Below are positions 1 through 7,569 of a DNA stretch of 64,000 nt, piece after piece. The notes beneath the pieces are model-generated. The model searched no databases and was not told where the DNA came from. It saw only the letters and a list, made by a program, of their open reading frames with translations. The DNA lies in contig NZ_CP055157.1 of NCBI RefSeq assembly GCF_013367775.1, positions 62,001 through 126,000 of the forward strand, read 5' to 3'. The position numbers and the translations under genes are program-made. Position 1 is the stretch's first letter. Every line of letters starts with the position of its first letter. This DNA comes from Microbulbifer sp. YPW1. GTDB taxonomy: Bacteria; Pseudomonadota; Gammaproteobacteria; Pseudomonadales; Cellvibrionaceae.

Positions 1-262
1 CACGCACGCGGTCGATCTGTGCCTGAAACGACGCCAGCAATACGTCCATCTTGTTCGGCGGACGCCGCTTGCCGGACTCTCGCCGCTCCGCCATATACGG
101 AAACTCGAAGCGCACCACACCTATGCCCTGCCCCGACAGCATAGTTGCCAGTGCCTGCATAAAGTCACTGTCCATCGGTGCACCGGCGCCGTGGGCGAAC
201 AGAAACCAGGCGACAGGCTTCTGCCCGGGGCTGTCAACAATCCAGTCCTGGCAGGCCTCCAT
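1..262 (-). CDS. alpha/beta-fold hydrolase, KANL3/Tex30-like (3' end beyond window)
   Basis: Reading the minus strand from the ATG at 262 gives 87 codons with no stop before the window edge, so only the N-terminal part is present. The protein has FLFAHGAGAPMDSDFM at about residues 21-36, the HGAGAPMDS signature of the small predicted alpha/beta hydrolases related to KANL3/Tex30 (COG3571 type), followed by VVRFEFPYMAERR. The nucleophile elbow would lie in the missing part, so catalytic competence cannot be judged. Its ATG overlaps the TGA of the upstream yheU-like gene (ATGA), implying translational coupling. In E. coli yheU also sits beside a hydrolase gene (yheT), a loosely similar context. 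Substrate unknown. Confidence 0.8.
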   Translation of the reverse strand, partial: MEACQDWIVDSPGQKPVAWFLFAHGAGAPMDSDFMQALATMLSGQGIGVVRFEFPYMAERRESGKRRPPNKMDVLLASFQAQIDRVR

Positions 263-492
263 CAGACGTCACCATCCGCGGGAATATCTTCCGCAAGAAT
301 CAGATTGACCGATTCCTCGCCGGGCTCAAACCAGATCACCACCGTCTTGTTTTCGAGCTGACGGCGCAGGCTCGCCACCTTGTCCTCCAGGCTTACCTCG
401 CGTTCACCGTAATCAGTACCATCGCGGGTAGCGTATTCTTCCAGCAGGTTTTGCAGGGCTTCCGGATCTATTTGACGATGAGGGATGATCAT
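262..492 (-). CDS. yheU: YheU family protein (UPF0270)
   Basis: A 76-residue acidic protein beginning MIIPHRQIDPEALQNLLEEY, which matches the YheU/UPF0270 family in length and in the start IPhrqidpeaL, followed by a TREGTDYG-like segment (here TRDGTDYGERE) and the conserved VVIWFEPGEESVNLI stretch. The family is widespread in gammaproteobacteria and has no established biochemical function. The gene is first in a two-gene unit with the downstream hydrolase (4-bp ATGA overlap). About 150 bp lie between it and the terminator of the next gene. Confidence 0.88.
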   Translation of the reverse strand: MIIPHRQIDPEALQNLLEEYATRDGTDYGEREVSLEDKVASLRRQLENKTVVIWFEPGEESVNLILAEDIPADGDV

Positions 493-591
493 GGGGACCT
501 ATAACAAGTAATTATCGGGTTAAGCGTTAGTATAAAGAGCACAAACTCTCGAATCGAAAGTCGAGCACTGGGCATAAATTTTCAACCCCCG

Positions 592-621
592 AAAAAAAAA
601 TGCCCCGGGAATTCCGGGGCA
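592..621 (-). terminator. rho-independent terminator of the exported methyltransferase gene
   Basis: An 8-bp GC-rich stem (601-608 with 614-621, TGCCCCGG/CCGGGGCA) with loop GAATT is followed, reading the minus strand, by nine T residues (the A-run 592-600). It lies 26 bp past the stop of the minus-strand methyltransferase gene. Confidence 0.88.
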
Positions 622-646
622 TTCTAACTTCGCTCGGGCGAAAATA

Positions 647-1453
647 TCAGGACTTGGGTTTGCGGAACCGCAAGGTCATGCGGTCGCTTTCACCGATCGC
701 CTTGTACTTTTCCCGATCTTCTTCACCGAGCGCCAGGGACGGCGGCAGGGTCCAGACACCCTTCGGGTGATCCGCAGTGTCTTTCGGGTTTGCGTTGATC
801 TCACTGGCTTCCTCCAGCTCAAAGCCCGCATTCTTGGCGAGTTCAATGACGTAGGCCTGGGTCATGTAACCGCTCTTCATCATATCCTCGCGACTGGTTC
901 CCGGCTTCGCCCGGTGCTCCACCACCCCCAGCACACCGCCCGGCTTCAATGCCTTGTAAAAAGTCTCGAACGCCGCCTGTTCTTTTTCACCGCGCATCCA
1001 GTTGTGCACATTGCGGAAAGTCAGTACCGCATCCGCAGAACCTTCCGGCGCAATCTCACTGTCACTGCCCGGTGCAAATTCGGTCAGCTTGATGCCGCCG
1101 TAGATATCCTTCTCTTCCTTCAGCCACTTTTCAAAGTTTTCCCGGGAGCGCTTGAAATAGCCCACCTCGGTCTCCTTGGGGAAATGCGCCGCATACAGGG
1201 TGCCCTCAGCCTTCAGCAGGGGAGAAAGGATTTCGGTATACCAGCCGCCACCCGGCCAGATTTCCACCACGGTCATGTCCGGCTGCACCTGGAAAAATGC
1301 CAGGGTTTCCGCAGGGTGGCGATACTGGTCACGCTCTGCGTAGGCTTCGGTGCGGTGCTCGTCCGCTACGGCATTTTTTAGAGGATCCGCCTGTACCGCG
1401 CCGGCAAAGGCCACAGTGCAGGCCATACCGGCCAGCCAATGGGTCAATTTCAT
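647..1453 (-). CDS. exported class I SAM-dependent methyltransferase (COG4798-like)
   Basis: 268 residues. Residues 1-22 form a Sec signal peptide (MKLTHWLAGMACTVAFAGAVQA, cleavage after VQA). The mature part carries a Rossmann methyltransferase fold: VVEIWPGGGWYTEILSPLL at about 61-79 is the SAM-binding motif I in the variant typical of COG4798, and VLTFRNVHNWM at about 143-153 corresponds to motif IV. Members of this family are annotated only as predicted methyltransferases. An exported SAM-dependent enzyme is odd because SAM is a cytoplasmic cofactor. The gene is monocistronic, ends in a clear terminator, and is divergent from the ACT-domain gene at 1661. Confidence 0.85.
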   Translation of the reverse strand: MKLTHWLAGMACTVAFAGAVQADPLKNAVADEHRTEAYAERDQYRHPAETLAFFQVQPDMTVVEIWPGGGWYTEILSPLLKAEGTLYAAHFPKETEVGYFKRSRENFEKWLKEEKDIYGGIKLTEFAPGSDSEIAPEGSADAVLTFRNVHNWMRGEKEQAAFETFYKALKPGGVLGVVEHRAKPGTSREDMMKSGYMTQAYVIELAKNAGFELEEASEINANPKDTADHPKGVWTLPPSLALGEEDREKYKAIGESDRMTLRFRKPKS

Positions 1454-1660
1454 GGGTTTCTCCTTATGAGAGACTGCTTAGAATTATGTTCTCCGACCAT
1501 TGATTCAACACCGCGAGAATCGTCTTGTAAAGACAGCTCGACGGTATCTGGGTTCCACGTATCCCATAAACGAGAATTTTGCCCAGCGGGCACCACACTG
1601 GCTACAATTCAGCACACCCCGACCTATAACAGGTTCAGTAGCGTCAGTAAGGAAGCCCTC

Positions 1661-2191
1661 ATGCAACAGCACCTCGTCATCTCCATTATCAGCGACGACA
1701 AGCCCGGTGTGGTGGAAATGCTCTCCGCCGCAGTAGCGGAAAATGGTGGCAACTGGGAAGACAGCCGCATGGCCCATTTTGCCGGCAAGTTCGCCGGTAT
1801 CCTGCGTCTCAGCGTGGCGGCGGAAGACAGTGCTCGTCTCAAGGACGCCCTGCAAAGTCTTGCCGGTAGCGACTTCAAGCTTCAGGTCGAGGATGCCCTC
1901 GCGGTGGCCTCCGACGGCCGCCAGACCCTGCAACTCAAGCTGGTGGGCAACGACCGCCCTGGGATCGTCAAGGAAATCTCCCGCGCCCTGGCCGCCCGCC
2001 GGATCAACGTGGAAACCCTGGATACCCGCTACGGCAGCACTCCCTGGAGTGGGGAGCCCCTGTTTACTGCCGAGTGCACCATCAGTGTCTCCGAAGATGT
2101 CAGTATCGACGGCCTGCACGACGAGCTGGATGAGATCGCCGACGAACTGGGAGTCGAGATCGACTGCGAAGAAACCTCCTCCGCGCTATAA
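1661..2191 (+). CDS. ACT-domain protein, GcvR-like regulator
   Basis: 176 residues containing two tandem ACT domains: residues about 3-80 ([18 protein letters not shown]) and about 90-170 ([18 protein letters not shown]). This is the architecture and length of GcvR, the glycine-cleavage repressor partner, and of related double-ACT proteins. No DNA-binding domain is visible, so it would act by binding an amino acid and a partner protein. The ATG at 1661 was chosen because AAGGAA precedes it at a suitable distance and the ACT fold starts immediately; an in-frame extension upstream to 1439 is non-coding in character. It is not next to gcv genes here, so the GcvR name is by domain layout only. 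Confidence 0.82.
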   Translation: MQQHLVISIISDDKPGVVEMLSAAVAENGGNWEDSRMAHFAGKFAGILRLSVAAEDSARLKDALQSLAGSDFKLQVEDALAVASDGRQTLQLKLVGNDRPGIVKEISRALAARRINVETLDTRYGSTPWSGEPLFTAECTISVSEDVSIDGLHDELDEIADELGVEIDCEETSSAL

Positions 2192-2241
2192 TCCCCGCCA
2201 ATTTGCCGAGCCGAGTGGTTGGGCGCGGATAGTTCAGAGGC

Positions 2242-2355
2242 GGTGCCGCTACCGGGTACTGCCTTGTGAGACACACCGTGCACCCATCCATGGGGGCTAT
2301 TCTGCGAGGTCCCTCTCGCAGAAGGTCTCACAAGGCAGTACCCGGTATCGACACC
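2242..2355 (+). repeat. palindromic dispersed element, copy 1
   Basis: A 114-bp imperfect palindrome in the gap between the ACT-domain gene and trmL. The outer arms 2250-2272 and 2325-2347 are a perfect 23-bp inverted repeat. The 5' side of the interior holds the conserved core ACCCATCCATGGGGGCT (2282-2298). Then comes an inner 9-bp hairpin, 2300-2308 with 2315-2323, with loop GTCCCT (2309-2314). The outer stem extends with a few mismatches to 2242/2355. Two further copies lie at 34405-34516 and 34558-34671. It ends 62 bp before the trmL start codon and is probably in the trmL leader or at the end of the upstream transcript. Confidence 0.93.
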
Positions 2356-2417
2356 TTCGCCCAAACATATGCAGGCAAACCAATGTGTTCGCCTTCTATG
2401 GCTCAGTCACCACAACT

Positions 2418-2885
2418 ATGTTCAAAATCGTGCTCTACCAGCCGGAAATTGCCCCCAATACCGGCAATATCATCCGCCTATGTGCCAATACCGGTGCCGA
2501 ATTGCATCTGATTGAGCCCCTCGGGTTCACCATGGATGACAAGCGCCTGCGCCGGGCGGGACTGGACTATGCGGAATACAGCCGCGTGGTGCGTCACCGC
2601 GACTGGGATGCATTTGTGGAAACGGAACAGCCCAGGCGGGTGCTGGCACTTTCCACCAAGGGCAGTCGCAGGCACTCGGAGATTGAATTCCGCGCCGACG
2701 ACGCCATCGTCTTTGGCCCCGAGACCCGCGGGCTGCCCGCGGAATTTCTCGCCCGGACGGGCCAGGAACACACTTTGCGCATTCCCATGTGCGCCAATAG
2801 CCGCAGCATCAATCTTTCCAATGCCGCGGCCATCGTTATTTATGAGGCCTGGCGACAGCTTGGCTATGTCAACGCCCAAGGCTGA
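2418..2885 (+). CDS. trmL: tRNA (cytidine/uridine-34-2'-O)-methyltransferase TrmL
   Basis: 155 residues, the usual length for TrmL, a SPOUT-class enzyme that 2'-O-methylates the wobble nucleotide of tRNA-Leu isoacceptors. All three SPOUT motifs are visible: [13 protein letters not shown] at 14-26, FGPETRGLP at 99-107, and [13 protein letters not shown] at 127-139, which form the SAM-binding knot. The start is the ATG giving [14 protein letters not shown], the family N-terminus. No strong ribosome binding site precedes it; copy 1 of the palindromic repeat lies just upstream. It is followed at 18 bp by fldB and then mnmC, suggesting one transcript devoted mainly to U34/C34 modification. Confidence 0.95.
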   Translation: MFKIVLYQPEIAPNTGNIIRLCANTGAELHLIEPLGFTMDDKRLRRAGLDYAEYSRVVRHRDWDAFVETEQPRRVLALSTKGSRRHSEIEFRADDAIVFGPETRGLPAEFLARTGQEHTLRIPMCANSRSINLSNAAAIVIYEAWRQLGYVNAQG

Positions 2886-2903
2886 ATCAACTCCCAATAC
2901 GTT

Positions 2904-3425
2904 ATGCGCGCACCTATCGGACTTTTCTACGGATCCAGCACCTGTTACACCGAAATGGCGGCGGAGAAAATCCGCGACCGCCTAGGGGAAGAATGGGTAG
3001 ACCTGCACAATGTCGCCGACGACGATATCGCCCAGATGGAGGATTACGATTTTCTGATCCTCGGTATCCCCACCTGGGACTACGGCGAACTGCAGGAAGA
3101 CTGGGAAAACTGCTGGGACCAGCTGGCGCAACTGAACCTGAGTGGAAAAACCGTCGCCCTGTATGGCCTGGGCGACCAGGAAGGTTATCCACAGTGGTAT
3201 CAGGATGCCCTTGGCTACCTGCACGCACAGGTAGTCGCGGTTGGCGCCAAAGCGGTGGGCTACTGGCCCGCGGACGGCTACCAGTTCGAGGAATCCAAAG
3301 GCCTGACGCCAGATGGCAGCCAGTTTGTCGGCCTCGCCCTGGATGAAGAAAACGAATTTGACCGCAGTGACGAGCGCCTGGACCAATGGTGCGCACAGAT
3401 CATGCGCGAGTTCGGGCTCCAGTGA
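2904..3425 (+). CDS. fldB: flavodoxin FldB
   Basis: 173 residues, identical in length to E. coli FldB. The FMN phosphate loop is [18 protein letters not shown] (about 6-23), the FldB-specific version of the flavodoxin motif, which in ordinary FldA reads GSDTGNTE. Further flavodoxin segments are [17 protein letters not shown] (about 51-67) and [14 protein letters not shown] (about 92-105), the aromatic residues that sandwich the isoalloxazine ring. The role is as a low-potential one-electron carrier in the cytoplasm. It sits between two tRNA-modification genes with gaps of 18 and 9 bp, clearly in one operon. Whether it serves them or another reductase is not known. Confidence 0.95.
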   Translation: MRAPIGLFYGSSTCYTEMAAEKIRDRLGEEWVDLHNVADDDIAQMEDYDFLILGIPTWDYGELQEDWENCWDQLAQLNLSGKTVALYGLGDQEGYPQWYQDALGYLHAQVVAVGAKAVGYWPADGYQFEESKGLTPDGSQFVGLALDEENEFDRSDERLDQWCAQIMREFGLQ

Positions 3426-3434
3426 GCCGCGCCC

Positions 3435-5468
3435 ATGCCTGAACAGAACCGGTCATCGATTCATCACGCCGAGCTGGAGTGGCGCGAAAACGGCCAGCCA
3501 GTTTCCAGTGCGTTTGACGACATCTACTTTTCCACCGCCTCCGGCCTCGAGGAAACGCGCCACGTATTTCTCGGCGAAAACCGATTGCCAGAGCGCTGGG
3601 CCAGCCTGTCGCCCGGCGCCTGTTTTACCATCGGCGAAACCGGCTTTGGTACCGGGCTCAACTTTCTCGCGGCCTGGCAACTGTGGCGGCAGTGCGCCCC
3701 GGAAAACGCCCGCCTGCATTTCATCAGCGTAGAAAAATTCCCACTGCACCCTCGCGACCTGGCCCGCGCCCTGGCGATGTGGCCGGAACTGGCCGAGCTG
3801 AGCCGCGAGCTGATCGCTCAGTACCCTTCCTACCTGGCACCCGGGGTGCATCGGCTGCGTTTTCCCGCGGGCGTTTACCTGACACTGGTGATCGATGAAG
3901 CCAGCCGCGGCTTCGAACAGTTACAGCTCGACGATCCAGATCGGGACAGCCTGGTCGACGCGTGGTTTCTGGATGGATTCGCCCCGTCGAAAAATCCGGA
4001 CATGTGGAGCGAAGACCTGTTTCAAGCGATGGCCAGGCTGAGCGCGGCAAATGCAACCTTTGCAACCTTTACCTGCGCGGGCATCGTCAAGCGCGGCCTG
4101 AAATCTGCGGGCTTTGCCCTGCAGAAAGTGCCCGGGTTTGGGCGCAAGCGGGAAATGCTGCGGGGCGAGTTCACCCCCTCGCCAGTAGCCGATCCACACA
4201 TACACCTTGCCACGCCGTGGCACCTGCCTCCCATCAAGCAGAAAACACCAGACACCGTTGCGATTATCGGCGCGGGCATCGCCGGTGCCGCAGCCGCGCG
4301 TGCGCTGGCGGAGCGGAACATCCGCGTTACCGTATTTGAACAGGGGGAAGCCCCGGGCAGCGGCGCCTCCGGTAATGACCAGGGCATCCTCTATGCGAAG
4401 CTCTCCCCCAAGCCGGGGCCTAACGGAGACTTCAACCTGCTTGCGCTGCAGTTTGCCCAGCGTTTTTACCCGGCGGTATGTCCCGCGGCGGTACACTTTG
4501 ACGGACTGCTGCAACTGGCACAGACGGAAAAAGAACAGCAGCTACAACAACAGATTGTCGAGCAACTCTCGCTGGATGGGGACACTGCACTTGCGCAACC
4601 GGTATCAGCCGCACAGGCCAGTGAACTGGCCGGCGTACCACTACAGACGCCCGGACTGTTTTTCCCCAATGCGGGCTGGCTGCAACCAAGGCAGGTGTGC
4701 TCTGCACTGCTACAACACCCGAATATTGAAACCCGCTTCAACACATCGGTACAAGACGCGCGCTATGTCGCCGATCAATGGCAACTGGCAGTCCCGGGAA
4801 GTAGTACAACGGTTTCATTTGATGCGCTGATCCTGTGCACTGCCAATTTCAATCGCCGTTTCCCGCAGACCGCGCCCCTGCCCCTCCAACCCATACGCGG
4901 CCAGGTGTCCTTTGCTCAAGCAACCGAGGAATCACGGAAGCTCAAACTGGCCCTGTGCGGCGAAGGCTATATCGCCCCCGCCGCGGCGCGCGATGGCAAC
5001 CCGCGCCACAGCTTCGGGGCCACTTTCAAACTGAAGCAGACCGATACAGAGATTCGCGCAGAAGAACACCGGGAAAACCTGCACACGCTGGCCTCCCTGC
5101 TCCCGGAGATCGCGCAGTCGTTCGAAGATCAATCTCTCGAGGGGCGTGCCGCCTTGCGTGCGGCTACACCGGACTACCTGCCCATGGCCGGCCCGGTCGC
5201 GGATTGGGATCAGCTGGAAGGCACCTATCAGGCGCTGCGCAAGAATCGCAAGCAACGGATTGACCGGCGCACCCCCTATCAGCCACACCTGTACGTACTC
5301 GCAGGACTGGGCTCGCGGGGATTCACCTATGCGCCGCTGGCCGCGGAAGTACTTGCGGGATGGATTGCCGGAGAGGTGATGCCGGTTTCGGAAGAGTTGG
5401 TGAAGGCGCTGCACCCAATGCGCTTTGCGATCCGCGCACTGGGCAAGAACCGGGCCCTAACGGATTGA
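3435..5468 (+). CDS. mnmC: bifunctional tRNA mnm5s2U34 biosynthesis protein MnmC
   Basis: 677 residues, normal for the fused enzyme. The N-terminal methyltransferase domain (about 1-240) has GETGFGTGLNFLAAW at 67-81, the SAM loop, and WFLDGFAPSKNPDMW at about 177-191. The C-terminal FAD domain begins with VAIIGAGIAGAAAARAL at about 275-291, followed by the substrate domain and a C-terminal GLGSRGFTYAPLAAE. MnmC removes the carboxymethyl group of cmnm5U34 (FAD part) and methylates nm5U34 (SAM part). Both halves are intact, with no frameshift. It starts 9 bp after fldB and ends converging on the DUF502 gene. Confidence 0.97.
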   Translation: MPEQNRSSIHHAELEWRENGQPVSSAFDDIYFSTASGLEETRHVFLGENRLPERWASLSPGACFTIGETGFGTGLNFLAAWQLWRQCAPENARLHFISVEKFPLHPRDLARALAMWPELAELSRELIAQYPSYLAPGVHRLRFPAGVYLTLVIDEASRGFEQLQLDDPDRDSLVDAWFLDGFAPSKNPDMWSEDLFQAMARLSAANATFATFTCAGIVKRGLKSAGFALQKVPGFGRKREMLRGEFTPSPVADPHIHLATPWHLPPIKQKTPDTVAIIGAGIAGAAAARALAERNIRVTVFEQGEAPGSGASGNDQGILYAKLSPKPGPNGDFNLLALQFAQRFYPAVCPAAVHFDGLLQLAQTEKEQQLQQQIVEQLSLDGDTALAQPVSAAQASELAGVPLQTPGLFFPNAGWLQPRQVCSALLQHPNIETRFNTSVQDARYVADQWQLAVPGSSTTVSFDALILCTANFNRRFPQTAPLPLQPIRGQVSFAQATEESRKLKLALCGEGYIAPAAARDGNPRHSFGATFKLKQTDTEIRAEEHRENLHTLASLLPEIAQSFEDQSLEGRAALRAATPDYLPMAGPVADWDQLEGTYQALRKNRKQRIDRRTPYQPHLYVLAGLGSRGFTYAPLAAEVLAGWIAGEVMPVSEELVKALHPMRFAIRALGKNRALTD

Positions 5469-5503
5469 CCCTGCCGAAGACCGGCTGAGGAACAATCCGG
5501 CCT

Positions 5504-6118
5504 TCAGCCTGGCCCGGCCAACAGCGGACCGCTGCCGGAACCACAGGCCACGATCGATTTCATCGCCGCTTCCACCGTCACATGGGGAAGGATCTCAACG
5601 CAATCCGGTGGCAGGTGGTAAACAAAGCCGGAGGTCGGTACCGGCGCGGTGGGTACATACACCGTGTAATCCCCGTTGGCATGCTGGGAGGTGACAATTG
5701 CGGTTACCGAGAGCGGGTTGTCCTTTCCATGGATGCGCGCACGGGCAACCGGTCCGGACAACACCCCCTCACTGCCAGCGCCGCCGATAAACTGCAGCAC
5801 CAGATCCTTGATCGTGGTGTAGCCCGGCGCCAGCTTGCCCAGCCAGTAATCCAGATGCCGGTGCGCCCAGCGGCCAACACTGGTTTTCACCAGCAGACCG
5901 ATCAGGAAACACAAGCCGAGGATCAGTGCTATCACCACAAGGCGCGCAAAGTTATCCTTGAATTGTGTATGTGCCTGCATCCACTGGGTCGCCGGCGCCA
6001 CCATCTCGCTGATCTGGCCAAACAGCCACTGAAACAGCATGAAAAAAATGACGATGGGCAACACCACTGCCAGGCCACCGAGTAATGTCAGAGTGACAAA
6101 GGCTTTTATTCTGGTCAT
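5504..6118 (-). CDS. DUF502 domain membrane protein
   Basis: 204 residues. Two hydrophobic segments are seen near the N-terminus, about 7-30 (FVTLTLLGGLAVVLPIVIFF) and about 58-80 (LVVIALILGLCFLIGLLV), followed by a soluble part with GSEGVLSGPVARARI and YTVYVPTAPVPTSGFVYHL, the hallmark of DUF502 proteins, where P(T/S)aPnPtSG is conserved. Function is unknown; family members are predicted inner-membrane proteins. Converges with mnmC and diverges from the cyclotransferase-like gene at 6171, leaving about 50 bp for two start regions. Confidence 0.87.
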   Translation of the reverse strand: MTRIKAFVTLTLLGGLAVVLPIVIFFMLFQWLFGQISEMVAPATQWMQAHTQFKDNFARLVVIALILGLCFLIGLLVKTSVGRWAHRHLDYWLGKLAPGYTTIKDLVLQFIGGAGSEGVLSGPVARARIHGKDNPLSVTAIVTSQHANGDYTVYVPTAPVPTSGFVYHLPPDCVEILPHVTVEAAMKSIVACGSGSGPLLAGPG

Positions 6119-6170
6119 AAATTACTGCACTGATCTTATTCGCGTTGAACAGGGATACCGCTAACCCGCC

Positions 6171-6938
6171 ATGAAAACTGCCATCACCACCTTCCTGTCC
6201 CTACTGCTGGCCTGCAGTGCTGCCTGTGCCACAGTCCCCGTGGAGTACGAACTGTTGGACAGCAAGGCCCGGCCCGCCGACCACTTTACCCAAGGGCTCT
6301 ATTTTGACGGCGAACGCTGGCTGGAAAGCAGCGGACTCTACGGCCGCTCCTGGCTCGCGGAGTATACCGACCCCGGCGGCAATCCCGTAAGGCGCAAATG
6401 GCTGGCGGGCGACCGCTTTGCGGAAGGGCTCGCAGTTCTGGGGGACAAACTGTATCTGCTCACCTATCGCGCGGGCGAGGTCCAGATCTACCACCGCAAA
6501 GCTTTCTCCCTGGAAAAGGTGTTGAGCTACCGGGGAGAAGGCTGGGGACTCACCAGCGACGGGCAGCAGCTGATCATGAGCAATGGCAGCGACACGCTGA
6601 CTTTTCGCGACCCGGACACCTTCGCCGTCACCCGACAGTTGACCGTCAAAGGTGGTGGCGAGCAGTGGTCACGCCTGAACGAACTGGAATATGTGCACGG
6701 ACTCATCTGGGCCAATATCTGGCAGGATCCGAGGATCATCGCCATCGATCCGGAGAGTGGCACGGTGAAGGGGGTACTGGACCTGGAAAAGTTGCGCAGA
6801 GACAGCCTGCAGGGGCGCCGGCATGTGGATGCGGTGGCCAATGGCATCGCCTGGGATGAGGCGCGTAACGGACTCTGGGTTACCGGGAAATTCTGGCCGA
6901 AACTCTACCTGATCCGCCCCGAGGGGTTGGGGTTTTAG
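6171..6938 (+). CDS. glutaminyl-peptide cyclotransferase-like exported protein
   Basis: 255 residues with a signal peptide (MKTAITTFLSLLLACSAACA). The mature protein matches the bacterial/plant-type glutaminyl cyclase family (beta-propeller, PF05096 type): HFTQGLYFDGERWLESSGLYG (about 38-58), FAEGLAVLGDKLYLLTY (about 84-100), and ELEYVHGLIWANIW (about 173-186), with a C-terminal GIAWDEARNGLWVTGKFWPKLYLI. These enzymes cyclise N-terminal glutamine to pyroglutamate in exported peptides. Assignment rests on family motifs; no partner gene is adjacent. Start chosen at the ATG opening the signal peptide. Confidence 0.86.
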   Translation: MKTAITTFLSLLLACSAACATVPVEYELLDSKARPADHFTQGLYFDGERWLESSGLYGRSWLAEYTDPGGNPVRRKWLAGDRFAEGLAVLGDKLYLLTYRAGEVQIYHRKAFSLEKVLSYRGEGWGLTSDGQQLIMSNGSDTLTFRDPDTFAVTRQLTVKGGGEQWSRLNELEYVHGLIWANIWQDPRIIAIDPESGTVKGVLDLEKLRRDSLQGRRHVDAVANGIAWDEARNGLWVTGKFWPKLYLIRPEGLGF

Positions 6939-6962
6939 CGCCCCGCCCCACTGTGATTCACA

Positions 6963-7427
6963 CTAGTTCCGATAGTAATCGATCACTGTTAGAAAACCGC
7001 CGCTGCGAATGGACTGCAGGGCGCGCCCACGAACCTGCAGCAGGTAGCCCCGGTGCTGGCGCTCGACCGTCACCCCGTCCATGCCCTCCACACCATCGAA
7101 CAGCATCGCATTGTCACCGCCAGTACCACGCCACTGGATGCCCTCGATATTGCGCATACCCGGTAACTCGATGGTCACTGCCTGTAAATCGACGGGCAAC
7201 TCCCGCATTTCCATACGCGCGATGCCGCTGGAAGTAGCGAGGGAATAATTGAGCTGGTTGGCAGGCGCCGGCTTCCACCCCAGGTGGGTGTCCGCTACGG
7301 CGGACTGGGCGAGGTTGCGGGGATTGATGGGTTCTGGCGCTTGGGAAGTGCAACCCGCAAGCAAGAGCAATACACCGGATAGCAGCGTATTGAAGATCAG
7401 CACAGACTTCATTGTCTTTACGCACAT
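6963..7427 (-). CDS. small lipoprotein of unknown function
   Basis: 154 residues if started at the ATG at 7427, which has AGGGA seven bases upstream; the in-frame ATG at 7412 gives a more typical signal peptide (MKSVLIFNTLLSGVLLLLAGC) but a poorer ribosome site. The lipobox LLLLAGC marks cleavage and lipidation. The soluble part contains LQAVTIELPGMRNIEGIQWRG and a C-terminal GFLTVIDYYRN; I do not recognise a family. It diverges from recQ with about 140 bp between starts. The open frame runs upstream into the recQ region but that part is not protein-like. Confidence 0.7.
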   Translation of the reverse strand: MCVKTMKSVLIFNTLLSGVLLLLAGCTSQAPEPINPRNLAQSAVADTHLGWKPAPANQLNYSLATSSGIARMEMRELPVDLQAVTIELPGMRNIEGIQWRGTGGDNAMLFDGVEGMDGVTVERQHRGYLLQVRGRALQSIRSGGFLTVIDYYRN

Positions 7428-7569
7428 AGCTTTATCCCTGTCTATGTCTGCGGTGGTGGGATTATAGATCATCGTCACGACTTTATAAGGAATCATACGC
7501 CAAGAATTGGACAGCAGATTGCCCGTACCAGTTCGCCGCTGGCGAGCCACGGGGGGTATACTGCCGCCC

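Noticed and set aside
1439..1660. N-terminal extension of the ACT-domain protein
   Set aside because: The extension crosses the divergent promoter region and has no ACT sequence; ATG 1661 has a ribosome site.
2219..2355. palindromic repeat as an ordinary terminator
   Set aside because: No T-run follows either arm, and the same core recurs at two other sites with changed stems, so a plain terminator does not explain it.
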